Below, piece by piece: positions 54,011 through 62,247 of a stretch of 64,000 bases of DNA; the stretch's first letter is position 1, and every line of letters begins with the position of its first letter. The DNA is taken from positions 558,001 through 622,000 of the forward strand of contig NZ_CP117884.1 of NCBI RefSeq assembly GCF_028736235.1, written 5' to 3'. The notes under the pieces were generated by a model. It saw only the letters and a program-made list of their open reading frames with translations. It was not told where the DNA came from and searched no databases. A program made the translations under genes and the position numbers. The stretch is from Lacticaseibacillus pabuli (lineage in GTDB: Bacteria > Bacillota > Bacilli > Lactobacillales > Lactobacillaceae).

Positions 54011-54667
54011 ATGTCAAATTTTGCAAATGCACTATCTTGGGTTAACATTTCCTACCTGCTGAAGGGGTTTGCCATCACCTTGGAAGTTTCATTCATTTCC
54101 ATCTTGATTAGCTTCGTTTTAGGCACGATTTTGGGAATTATCCGGTACGTGAAGATCCGGTTTGTTTCTGCTTTTGTCGGGTTCATCATTGATTTAATAC
54201 GGAACCTGCCACTCCTGCTATTGCTGTTCTTCGTTTACTTCGGGCTGCCAAACCTGGGTGTCCGGCTGAACGCGGTCTCCGCAACCATCATTGCACTGAG
54301 TATCTTTGAAGCAGCGATGATTGCTGAAATCGTTCGTTCCGGGATCAACGCGGTGTCGAAGGGGCAGATGGAAGCGGCACGGTCAAACGGTTTTACTTAC
54401 AGCCAGGCGATGTACCACATCATCCTGCCACAAGCGTTGCGCAAGATGATTCCACCACTGGTTAGTCAGTTCATCAGTCTGATTAAGGACACGAGTTTAG
54501 CAACGATTATCCTGCTGCCAGAAGTGACCTTTAACGCACAGCTGATTTACGGACAGAACGTGAACTACATGATTCCAATGTACGTTTCGCTGGCCGTCCT
54601 GTACTTCATCGTCAACTTCCTACTTTCCATTGCGTCAAATCGTTTGGCAAAGCGGTTGGCAATTTAA
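54011..54667 (+). CDS. glnP: Amino acid ABC transporter, permease 2
   Basis: 218 residues, the second HisM/GlnP-type permease, with the EAA loop EIVRSGINAVSKGQMEAARS (about residues 103-122) and a QALRKMIPPLVSQF segment. It lies 13 bp after permease 1 and is followed by a terminator that ends the operon. Confidence 0.92.
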   Translation: MSNFANALSWVNISYLLKGFAITLEVSFISILISFVLGTILGIIRYVKIRFVSAFVGFIIDLIRNLPLLLLLFFVYFGLPNLGVRLNAVSATIIALSIFEAAMIAEIVRSGINAVSKGQMEAARSNGFTYSQAMYHIILPQALRKMIPPLVSQFISLIKDTSLATIILLPEVTFNAQLIYGQNVNYMIPMYVSLAVLYFIVNFLLSIASNRLAKRLAI

Positions 54668-54680
54668 TCGCACTTGTTGG

Positions 54681-54705
54681 GTCACGCCTCGGCGTGACTT
54701 TTTTG
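54681..54705 (+). terminator. Terminator of the amino acid ABC operon
   Basis: Stem GTCACG / CGTGAC followed by six T. Confidence 0.88.
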
Positions 54706-54844
54706 TTGGCAAGGTATTGGCTTTCTGCCATAAAATTGTTTATACTTTGGTCGTAAACGATTACTGAACGGGTATACACACCCTGTGATTAGTACGTTTT
54801 GGGTTGGACTACGGTTATTTAACCGTGATATTGGAGGTCGAACA

Positions 54845-55159
54845 ATGGATGATAAGAAGCGACAGGTTGCTTTGCAGTTAGTGGCAGCATTGAACATTAG
54901 CTTTCGGCGTACCACACATCACTCTGCGCTTGAGGAAGAGGCGCAGGGTCTAATCGATGATGTTTTTCGTGAACTTTCAAATCAACGCGAACAGGGGCCG
55001 GCGCTGGATTATGATTTGGCATTCTTCAGCGAAAGGTTCGGCATCATGACCGGCCTATCAGGACTGAAGTTGGCTCCTGAGACTGAGGATAAGTGGACTC
55101 AGTTCACAACATTCAGTGACACAGGATTTGCAAGTGGCTTCATGCGCGTGCCTGGTTAA
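54845..55159 (+). CDS. Small protein of unknown function
   Basis: 104 residues, acidic, without a signal peptide or membrane helix; I do not recognise a family. The first half is helical (QVALQLVAALNISF, LEEEAQGLIDDVFREL), the second has LDYDLAFFSERFGIMTG. TTGGAGG is well placed for the ATG at 54845. It is a single-gene unit convergent with hflX, sharing a bidirectional terminator. Confidence 0.65.
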   Translation: MDDKKRQVALQLVAALNISFRRTTHHSALEEEAQGLIDDVFRELSNQREQGPALDYDLAFFSERFGIMTGLSGLKLAPETEDKWTQFTTFSDTGFASGFMRVPG

Positions 55160-55167
55160 TTGCAAGA

Positions 55168-55210
55168 AAAAATGAGGTGTCATCGCGTTGGGCGATGGCA
55201 CCTCATTTTG
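55168..55210. terminator. Bidirectional terminator
   Basis: Arms AATGAGGTG-CATCGC / GCGATG-CACCTCATT with T-runs on both strands. It serves the small unknown gene and hflX. Confidence 0.88.
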
Positions 55211-55218
55211 AATTGTGA

Positions 55219-56517
55219 CTACTGTTCTTGGACGTATTTCGCAAAGCGACCGGCATTTGCCTGGGTCATGGTGGCGGTGATCAGCGTGCCGTCTTCGGTG
55301 TACTCAGTCTTATCGACGCGTGCCACCTCGTTCAACTTGCTGACAACGGCGCCATCCGTGAATGGAATCAGGTACTGGGCCGTGACGGCATCTGCGAAGA
55401 TGTGCCGCTCAATCATCTCGGCCAGCTTCTGCAGGGACGCCTTGTCGCGGGCAGAGTAGACGAGGTGATCTTCGCCGTTTTCTTCAGGGAAGGTGGTGCC
55501 GTCGTTCCGCAGGTCGGCCTTGTTGTAGGCGACAATCATCGGAATGTCCTCAGCGCCAATTTCCTTCAGTGTATCCTCGGTGACCTTCATCATGTCAGGG
55601 TAGTTGTCGTCTGCGTAATCGACGACCTGGATGAGCAGGTCCGCATTCTTTGCTTCTGCCAGGGTGGCCTTAAACGAATCGACCAGCTTGGTAGGCAGCT
55701 TGCCGACGAAGCCGACCGTATCGCTCAAGAGGAACTTACGGTTACCAGGCAGGTCGATGCTACGCACGGACGTGTCCAGCGTGGCAAACAGCATGTCTTT
55801 TTCTTCGACCTGCTTGTCATCCGGGCGCTCGGCGAATAAGTTGAGCAGCCCGTTCATGGTGGTGGACTTACCCGCGTTGGTGTAACCAACTAAGGCTACG
55901 GTTGGGTAAGCACTCTCCTGACGCTGGTTGGAGCGGACGGCCTCGTCGCGCTCTTCGTCGACCAGTTCCTGCTTGAGACGACCGATGCGCTTACGCAGAA
56001 CCCGCTGGTCTTGTTCCAGCTGGGTTTCACCAGCACCACGGTTGGCAAGGGCACCGCCGGCACCGGTGCTCCCACCACCTTGTTGGTCAAATCCGGCGTT
56101 GCGCTGGCGCAGACGTGGCAGCTGGTACCGCAGACGGGCAATTTCAACCTGGGTCTTGGCCTGCTTGGAACGGGCCCGTAAACCGAAGATATCCAAAATG
56201 AGCTGGGTGCGGTCGATGGTGTGGACCTTAGCGCCCTTTTCGATGTTACGGAGCTGGCTAGGGCTGAGTTCATCGTTCACGATGATGAGCGAGGCATCAT
56301 TCATGGTCGCGGTCTCACCGAGTTCTTCAACCTTCCCCTTACCAAAGTAGGTGGCACCGGTGGGGTTGTCGAGACTTTGGGTGACTTTGGCGACCACGTT
56401 ATAACCAGCCGCCTTGGCGAGTTCGCCGAGTTCGGTCATCGTGTAATCAAAATTTTCCTGACGACGGGTGATTCCTGAGATAATTACTTTCGTTGGTTCT
56501 GCTTGTGTTTCAGGCAT
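55219..56517 (-). CDS. hflX: Ribosome-associated GTPase HflX
   Basis: 432 residues. The N-terminal HflX domain (GKGKVEELGE, VNDELSPSQLRNIE) and a Gly-rich linker (GGGSTGAGGALANRGAGETQ in part) precede a GTPase domain. The GTPase motifs are GYTNAGKST (G1), DTVGF (G3) and NKAD (G4). HflX splits stalled or drug-blocked 70S ribosomes; in Listeria a homologue gives macrolide/lincosamide resistance. The ATG at 56517 is set by GGAGG. The upstream region carries a short leader ORF and an attenuator-like hairpin, suggesting induction by ribosome stalling. Confidence 0.95.
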   Translation of the reverse strand: MPETQAEPTKVIISGITRRQENFDYTMTELGELAKAAGYNVVAKVTQSLDNPTGATYFGKGKVEELGETATMNDASLIIVNDELSPSQLRNIEKGAKVHTIDRTQLILDIFGLRARSKQAKTQVEIARLRYQLPRLRQRNAGFDQQGGGSTGAGGALANRGAGETQLEQDQRVLRKRIGRLKQELVDEERDEAVRSNQRQESAYPTVALVGYTNAGKSTTMNGLLNLFAERPDDKQVEEKDMLFATLDTSVRSIDLPGNRKFLLSDTVGFVGKLPTKLVDSFKATLAEAKNADLLIQVVDYADDNYPDMMKVTEDTLKEIGAEDIPMIVAYNKADLRNDGTTFPEENGEDHLVYSARDKASLQKLAEMIERHIFADAVTAQYLIPFTDGAVVSKLNEVARVDKTEYTEDGTLITATMTQANAGRFAKYVQEQ

Positions 56518-56604
56518 ATTAATCCTCCATTTAAATCGGTGGCGTGCAGTGCGGAATGGCTCCACATACTGATTGCCTTAATGATGGGCCGCGCAGAATC
56601 GCAC

Positions 56605-56745
56605 GACACACAAAAAGGGGCTACGTAAGCCCCTTTAGTGTCCGGAAAAGGGCACACGGATGCAATTACGCACTACAAGTATTAGTCATTGTAAAATGCG
56701 CGAATCCGCATAATCCTCTCCTCCATTCCGTTTATAAGCTGGCTA
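56605..56745 (-). promoter_or_regulatory. hflX leader: probable ribosome-mediated attenuator
   Basis: On the minus strand, reading 5' to 3': an extended -10-like TGTTACACT (about 56756-56748), then a strong ribosome site and a 9-codon ORF. Segment ATCCG...TGCG (56657-56672) can pair with leader codons 2-5. GCCCTTTT (56653-56646) can pair with AAAGGGGC (56636-56629). The latter otherwise forms the terminator stem AAAGGGGCT / AGCCCCTTT (56636-56614), followed by T. The two pairings of AAAGGGGC exclude each other. Confidence 0.7.
56682..56711 (-). CDS. Leader peptide of hflX (MRIRAFYND)
   Basis: A 9-codon ORF, ATG at 56711 to TAA at 56682, preceded by GGAGGAGAGG, the strongest ribosome site in this stretch. 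The peptide sequence is MRIRAFYND. Its codons overlap one arm of a potential stem, the usual arrangement of antibiotic-sensing leaders of resistance genes. It is too short for protein homology; the evidence is its ribosome site and place. Confidence 0.6.
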   Translation of the reverse strand: MRIRAFYND

Positions 56746-56802
56746 CAGTGTAACATATTAGCTCTGGCACGCCTAGTGAAGCCGACTTTCACGAGCAGAA
56801 AA

Positions 56803-56833
56803 GAAAAATCCCCCACCATAAAGTGAGGGATTT
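56803..56833 (-). terminator. Terminator of the APC permease gene
   Basis: On the minus strand ATCCCTCAC / GTGGGGGAT is followed by TTTTTC. Confidence 0.82.
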
Positions 56834-56841
56834 GCGTCAAA

Positions 56842-58506
56842 TTAATCTTCGACCGCGGCGTTCTGCTGGCGCCCGTTGCGGGTCATGCCCCAGATAATGG
56901 CGGCAATCACGATATCGATGATGACGACGATGATCCAGCGGCCAATGCCGTAGCTTGCTGGCAGCAGCGAATGAATCATGCCGTAAGTCGTGACGGCAAT
57001 CATGCCGACTTCCGCAATCGTCGTGAACACGTACCAGCTGGCCTTGCCGAATGCCCGGCCGTTGCCGGCTTGGTGCTGGCGGTTGGCAATCCACGGCATC
57101 AGGAACCCGAGGAAAATCATCGCGACGGTGACGCCGACGTTCATGACGATTTCCATGGTCCACTTGCTGGTGCCGAGGTGTGCATCAACGGGGAAGAAAC
57201 CGAGCAAGGCGAAGACCAGCGTGATGAGGAACATCCACCAGCCAGCGGCGAGGCCGGCCCAACGTTGCTTCAGGAAGACGTAATCGCCGCCCTTGAATTC
57301 CTGATTGCGCTGCCGGACTTGAATGTAGGCGTAAAAGAGGAACAGGGTGGACGCTGGTGAAACAATCCCATTTAGGTTGAGTAGCCAGTTAAAGATGTCG
57401 TTAATCTGTGGCAACATCCCGGCCAAGGCCATGATGACCCCACAGAGAATCGTGGTGAGCCAGTAACCGTTGATGGGCAGGCCATCGGAGTTCTTCTTGG
57501 TGAGTTCGCGCGGCATGTAGCGTTTGGCGACATCACCCAGGAAGATCCGCGTTGAGGCATCTAGAATCACAGCCAGCTGCGCGAGCATGTAAATGCCTTG
57601 CACGACGGCGAAGATGTACATGAGCGCGTTGCCCATCCCAAATTGACGACCGATTGCTTGGAAGGCGTAGTAAGACCCGTTCATCTTCAGGTCGTTGGGC
57701 AGATGGTGGGCGTTAAAGTAGACACCCAGGGAGAAGGTGCCCAGTAGCGTCAAAAACATGGTCATAATGGCAATCATTTTGAGTGCCTTGGGAAAGTCGC
57801 GTGACGGGTGCTTCATGTCGGCAGTGTACGGCGCGGCCATTTCAGAACCGTTCATGGCAAAGATGAACAGCCCGAACGCGGCAAGGAAGTGCATGTCGAT
57901 GTGCTTAGGCAGGAAATTCGTCAGGTGGAAAGGTTGCGTGGCGATTGGATTGCCTTCCTTCAAGCCAACGAAGGTCATGGCAACGAACAGGACGGTCATG
58001 ATGAACATCGCGCCCCCACCAATGACACTCATGATTTCGAGCGAGCGGTTTTTGAAAAAGTGCTGGAGCCAGATGAAGCCGACGAAGACCACCGCGGTGA
58101 GGACACCGAACCAAGCATTGCCGAGGTGGGCCTGGATGTCGCCGTTCCCAGCGATAATCCAGCCGATGGAGATGACCACGGAATTGGCGACATCGACGAC
58201 GTAAGGCAGGCCGGTAATCCAGTAGAACCAGGCGGCAAAATAGCCGACGCGGTCGCCACTCGTGGCGCGCATCCAGGAGGTGATGCCGCCGCCGCGCTTG
58301 TCGAACTGACTGCCCAGGTGAGCGACCATCAAGTTGTAGGGGATGACGTAGAAGAAGGTCATGAGCACCCAACTGAAGACGGCGACAAGGCCTTGGTTGT
58401 GGAAGTTGTAGATGATGTCGTCAAAGCCGATGACGGTGACAAAGTCCATCAGGCCGACGACCATCCACGGAATGTAGTGTGGTGATTTGGATTCTGGTTT
58501 GAGCAT
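56842..58506 (-). CDS. APC-superfamily amino acid permease
   Basis: 554 residues with about 12-14 hydrophobic helices. The region GGGITSWMRATSGDRVGYFAAWFYW (in parts: GGGITSWMRATSG, DRVGYFAAWFYW) in helix 2-3 and the GSEMAAPYTADMKHPSRDFP segment are typical of the glutamate:GABA-antiporter-like branch of the APC family. The substrate cannot be set. The ATG at 58506 follows AAGGAG; the upstream in-frame extension lacks a ribosome site. No decarboxylase gene is adjacent, so an acid-resistance role is not supported by context. Confidence 0.88.
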   Translation of the reverse strand: MLKPESKSPHYIPWMVVGLMDFVTVIGFDDIIYNFHNQGLVAVFSWVLMTFFYVIPYNLMVAHLGSQFDKRGGGITSWMRATSGDRVGYFAAWFYWITGLPYVVDVANSVVISIGWIIAGNGDIQAHLGNAWFGVLTAVVFVGFIWLQHFFKNRSLEIMSVIGGGAMFIMTVLFVAMTFVGLKEGNPIATQPFHLTNFLPKHIDMHFLAAFGLFIFAMNGSEMAAPYTADMKHPSRDFPKALKMIAIMTMFLTLLGTFSLGVYFNAHHLPNDLKMNGSYYAFQAIGRQFGMGNALMYIFAVVQGIYMLAQLAVILDASTRIFLGDVAKRYMPRELTKKNSDGLPINGYWLTTILCGVIMALAGMLPQINDIFNWLLNLNGIVSPASTLFLFYAYIQVRQRNQEFKGGDYVFLKQRWAGLAAGWWMFLITLVFALLGFFPVDAHLGTSKWTMEIVMNVGVTVAMIFLGFLMPWIANRQHQAGNGRAFGKASWYVFTTIAEVGMIAVTTYGMIHSLLPASYGIGRWIIVVIIDIVIAAIIWGMTRNGRQQNAAVED

Positions 58507-58584
58507 GGGATCTCCTTTGTAAAATTTGCGGCGAAGTTTGCCGTCGTCGCGGAATAATATTAATAATGGCAAAGTTTCAGCCAA

Positions 58585-59520
58585 CCATTCGCTTTCTGAT
58601 ACGATTTGAAAGCGGACGGATGGCCGTTGCTGAAGCTATTTTCCGAAAAATTATACCAAATTTTCACGGTGTCTGTGCACTGAAATGAAAAACTTTTCCT
58701 GATATAAGCTGCATCTTTGAATTTGAATTGCCGGGACCTTGTTTGCAAGCGTCAGGTCTCGGCACCGGGTGTGCTGGTCAATACTAACCAGATTGCCCTG
58801 AGCGCTTCATATGCGGCCGGATGACCAGTACGGGTAATTTATCGAGGAATGGCTTATCGAGGCTTTAATCGATGCTGTAGCACCGAGAGGGGGATACGAA
58901 TGCCTCACGTTAATTGAGGATGCACCATTCTCGAAACTGTAAATCGGTGTTCAGCCAAAGTTTTACACGTGTTATGTCAATTCCATACAAGGGGTGGTAT
59001 GGTCAGTCGATCACGACACAACATGAGGATGTCCACTCGCTTGATACCGTTTGATTAACCCGAACATGCTAATGATGTTCGGCTTTATCACGATTACCAG
59101 ACACAGAATAGCAAATCCAAGGCGTTGCGATCGTCTCGGTGAGTAGCAAAACACGTACATTAAGTTAGTGGCCGAACACTCGACTTTAGTGAGTGAGGCT
59201 GGTGTATACAAATTTTGAGCGTAATTGTCTACACGCTTGATTGGTGGTGCTTAAGCACCACTAATGATAGCTAAGATTATTAAAACGTTTTCAAATTGCG
59301 TATTAACAGCATTTGTACTGGCTAATGTAAAAAGTATATTAGAGAACATTAACCATACGAGCCCGGAAAGGCGGTGCATTAACCTTTTCGGACTCATTTT
59401 AGTGTCATGAATGCAATGTAAACGAAGTACGAACATTTTTGGAATTTTCAGTGAAGATTGTTCTTGAAATAAGCGCCCCGGCGGCTTATGATTAATCCAA
59501 CCGGGGATACACCCCAAATG
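58585..59520. other. Long non-coding gap with three hairpins
   Basis: No gene is supported. A hairpin CCGAACAT / ATGTTCGG lies at 59060-59082. A near-perfect palindrome around GTGGTGCTTAAGCACCAC lies at 59240-59265. A terminator-like stem GAGCCCGGAAAGG / CCTTTTCGGACTC lies at 59359-59395, with a T-rich tail. Short ORFs here lack ribosome sites. Confidence 0.5.
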
Positions 59521-59534
59521 AGGAGGAAAATGCA

Positions 59535-60572
59535 TTGAAAATCACTTCTAAGTTAGCAACCGTTAGCGCGATTGCGGCACTCACCATTGTGCTTGGTGCT
59601 TGTGGATCCAAGAGTACACAGTCTGGTAAGAAGGACCAGGCGCACTCAGTTGCCCTTGTGACTGATGGTGGTGGGATTGATGATAAGAGTTTCAACCAGT
59701 CCGAATGGGAAGGCCTGCAAAAGTGGGGCAAGAAGCATGATCTCGTCAAGGGCGTTGGCGGTTACAACTACGCACAGAGCAATTCTGATGCGGACTTCAC
59801 GCCAAACGTTAACAAGATGATTCAGGCAAAGTACAAGACCATTATTGGTTCTGGTTACAAGCTTAGTCAGACGATTAATGATGCAGCCAAGAAGAACCCA
59901 AAGAACAACTTTATTATCATTGACTCAGTTGTGAAGCAGAAGAACGTTGCGTCCGCGACATTCCGTGACAACGAAGCGGCATTCCTCGCCGGTGTTGCCG
60001 CTGCTGAAACTACCAAGACGAACAAGGTTGGTTTCGTCGGTGGTGTGCATGGTGTGGTTATCGACCGTTTTGAAGCAGGTTTCCGTCAGGGTGTTAAGGC
60101 AGTTAACAAGAACATCAAGATTGATATCAAGTACGCGGACAGCTTCTCCAAGCCTGATGTCGGCCAGACATTAGCACAGGCAATGTTCAACAACAACGAA
60201 GACGTTATTTACCAGGCTGCCGGTGGTACCGGTGCTGGTGTGTTCTCCGCTGCGAAGGATGCAATTAAGAGCAAGAAGGTTTGGGTCATCGGTGTTGACC
60301 GTGACCAAACTGCAGAAGGTAAGTACAAGGGTGGCAACCTGACCTTGACCTCTACCGTTAAGGGTGTTGACATCGCCGTTGAAAACCTAGCTGATAAGGC
60401 CCTTAAGGACAAGTTCCCAGGCGGCAAGACCGTTGTTTATGGACTTAAGGATAACGGTGTACGTCTTACTCGTGGTAATATGAGTGCAAAGGCCTGGTCC
60501 AAGGTCCAAGAGTACAAGGAAAAGATTGTTAAGGGTGATATCTCGGTCGCTGAAAAGCCATCCGACCTCTAA
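59535..60572 (+). CDS. nupN: BMP-family nucleoside-binding lipoprotein
   Basis: 345 residues: a lipoprotein signal with lipobox LGAC (cysteine at about residue 23), then the BMP/Med domain with LVTDGGGIDDKSFNQSEWEG (in part), FRDNEAAFLAGVAA and GFVGGVHG. It binds nucleosides for the ABC transporter that follows, as for B. subtilis NupN and Lactococcus BmpA. The start is TTG at 59535 with AGGAGG 8 bases upstream. A nearby ATG at 59530 is out of frame and reads ATG-CAT-TGA. Confidence 0.92.
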   Translation: MKITSKLATVSAIAALTIVLGACGSKSTQSGKKDQAHSVALVTDGGGIDDKSFNQSEWEGLQKWGKKHDLVKGVGGYNYAQSNSDADFTPNVNKMIQAKYKTIIGSGYKLSQTINDAAKKNPKNNFIIIDSVVKQKNVASATFRDNEAAFLAGVAAAETTKTNKVGFVGGVHGVVIDRFEAGFRQGVKAVNKNIKIDIKYADSFSKPDVGQTLAQAMFNNNEDVIYQAAGGTGAGVFSAAKDAIKSKKVWVIGVDRDQTAEGKYKGGNLTLTSTVKGVDIAVENLADKALKDKFPGGKTVVYGLKDNGVRLTRGNMSAKAWSKVQEYKEKIVKGDISVAEKPSDL

Positions 60573-60600
60573 TATATCAAGTACCTGAACTGGATATCTG

Positions 60601-60632
60601 GCCGGAACTTTATTTGAAGTTCCGGCTTTTTT
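60601..60632 (+). terminator. Terminator between nupN and nupO
   Basis: Arms GCCGGAACTT / AAGTTCCGGC followed by six T. Partial read-through would give more binding protein than transporter. Confidence 0.88.
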
Positions 60633-60661
60633 GTGGACAGGCTCAATTATAGAAAGGATCG

Positions 60662-60687
60662 CAGCGCCCCGCCAAGCTGGGGCGCTG
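60662..60687 (+). other. GC-rich intercistronic hairpin before nupO
   Basis: Perfect 9-bp arms CAGCGCCCC / GGGGCGCTG around an 8-base loop, ending just before the ribosome site. There is no T-run, so it is not a terminator. It may protect the 5' end or affect translation. Confidence 0.7.
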
Positions 60688-60702
60688 TGCAGGGAAAAAG
60701 CG

Positions 60703-62247
60703 ATGAATGAAACACCTGCTATTGAAGTTCGCCACCTTGTAAAAGCGTTTGGTACTTTCAAGGCGAATGATGATGTTTCCATTGCCTTTTACAAAGGTCA
60801 GGTACACGCGTTGCTTGGCGAAAATGGTGCTGGGAAATCAACGCTCATGAACATGCTTTCCGGCATCTATGTACCGACCAGTGGCCAGATCTTGGTCAAA
60901 GGCAAGGAGGTCAAGCTTCACTCCGCAAAAGAAGCGACCGAGCTCGGCATCGGGATGGTCCACCAACACTTTATGCTCGTTGGTGCGTTTACCGTTCTCG
61001 AAAATATCATTCTCGGGTCAGAACCAACCACTGCCGGCCGTCTGAATCTGAAGACGGCACGTCGCAAGGTTGAAGAAATTCTCAAGCATTATGATTTGGA
61101 TGTCGACCTCGACGCTCGCGTTGATGATATTTCCGTTGGGATGCAGCAACGTGTCGAAATCGTGAAGGTACTCTACCGTGAAGCAGACGTGCTCATCTTT
61201 GATGAACCAACTGCCTCGCTGACACCTCAGGAAATCGACGACCTGCTCGATATCATGCGACAGCTGGCTAAGGAAGATAAAGCTGTCATCCTGATTACAC
61301 ATAAGTTGAAGGAAATCCGGGCCGTGGCTGATATCACCACCATCATCCGTCGGGGTCGTGTGATTGACACGGTCAAGACGTCTGATGAATCCGCTGAGGA
61401 CCTGGCCACCAAGATGGTTGGGCGGCCAGTTGATTTTGACTTGGACAAAACGGCGTACAAGAAGGGGGAGCCAATCCTACAGATTGACCACCTGAATGTT
61501 GCCGACAAAATGAAGATTGACCGGGTGAGTGACTTTACCCTGACCGTGCATGCCGGCGAAATCGTCGGGCTGGCCGGGATTGACGGTAACGGTCAAAGTG
61601 AGTTGGTTAAGGCCATCACTGGTCTGATGCCGGTTCGCGCTGGCAAGATTACGATTGGCGGCAAAGACACCACCCACGCCACGCCGCGTGCCATTGTGCG
61701 CGATGGGGTCGGGCATATTCCAGAAGACCGTCAGCGTTACGGCTTGATTCTGCCCATGACGGTCATCGACAACATGGGTCTCATGGTTTACAACATGCCA
61801 CCACTGGCTAAGCACGGGCTGCGCAACGAGGCTGCTGGCGTCAAGATGACTGAGGAACTGACCAAGAAGTTTGACGTCCGAACCAGCAGCATCCGCAACT
61901 CCGCCGGCTCCCTCTCAGGTGGTAACCAGCAAAAGCTGATCATTGCCCGGGAAATGAGCCGTGATCCGCAATTGCTCATTGCGATGAACCCTACTCGTGG
62001 GTTGGATGTCGGTGCCATTGAATTCATTCACCAACAGATCCTGAACGCGCGCGATGAAGGGCATGCGGTTCTGCTAGTGTCCTACGAGCTGGATGAAGTT
62101 AAGCAGCTCGCGGATACCATCGCAGTTGTCCACGCCGGTAAGCTGGTTGCCACAGAGGATGCGGCCAAGCTGAGTGAGTCACAAATTGGGTTGCTCATGG
62201 CTGGTGAAGATATCGACGGTAAGGAGGCGGCAGCTGATGCAAATTAA
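60703..62247 (+). CDS. nupO: Nucleoside ABC transporter, double ATP-binding protein
   Basis: 514 residues with two ATPase domains. The first has Walker A GENGAGKST (about residues 38-46) and DEPTASL. The second has GIDGNGQSE, the signature SGGNQQK and a degenerate Walker B (AMNPTRGLDVG). This is the sugar/nucleoside (CUT2/BMP) type. AGGGA precedes the ATG at 60703. The stop overlaps the next gene by 11 bp. Confidence 0.94.
   Translation: MNETPAIEVRHLVKAFGTFKANDDVSIAFYKGQVHALLGENGAGKSTLMNMLSGIYVPTSGQILVKGKEVKLHSAKEATELGIGMVHQHFMLVGAFTVLENIILGSEPTTAGRLNLKTARRKVEEILKHYDLDVDLDARVDDISVGMQQRVEIVKVLYREADVLIFDEPTASLTPQEIDDLLDIMRQLAKEDKAVILITHKLKEIRAVADITTIIRRGRVIDTVKTSDESAEDLATKMVGRPVDFDLDKTAYKKGEPILQIDHLNVADKMKIDRVSDFTLTVHAGEIVGLAGIDGNGQSELVKAITGLMPVRAGKITIGGKDTTHATPRAIVRDGVGHIPEDRQRYGLILPMTVIDNMGLMVYNMPPLAKHGLRNEAAGVKMTEELTKKFDVRTSSIRNSAGSLSGGNQQKLIIAREMSRDPQLLIAMNPTRGLDVGAIEFIHQQILNARDEGHAVLLVSYELDEVKQLADTIAVVHAGKLVATEDAAKLSESQIGLLMAGEDIDGKEAAADAN

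Noticed and set aside
59251..59535. Minus-strand 94-residue frame before nupN
   Set aside because: It overlaps a hairpin and the nupN promoter region and lacks translation signals.
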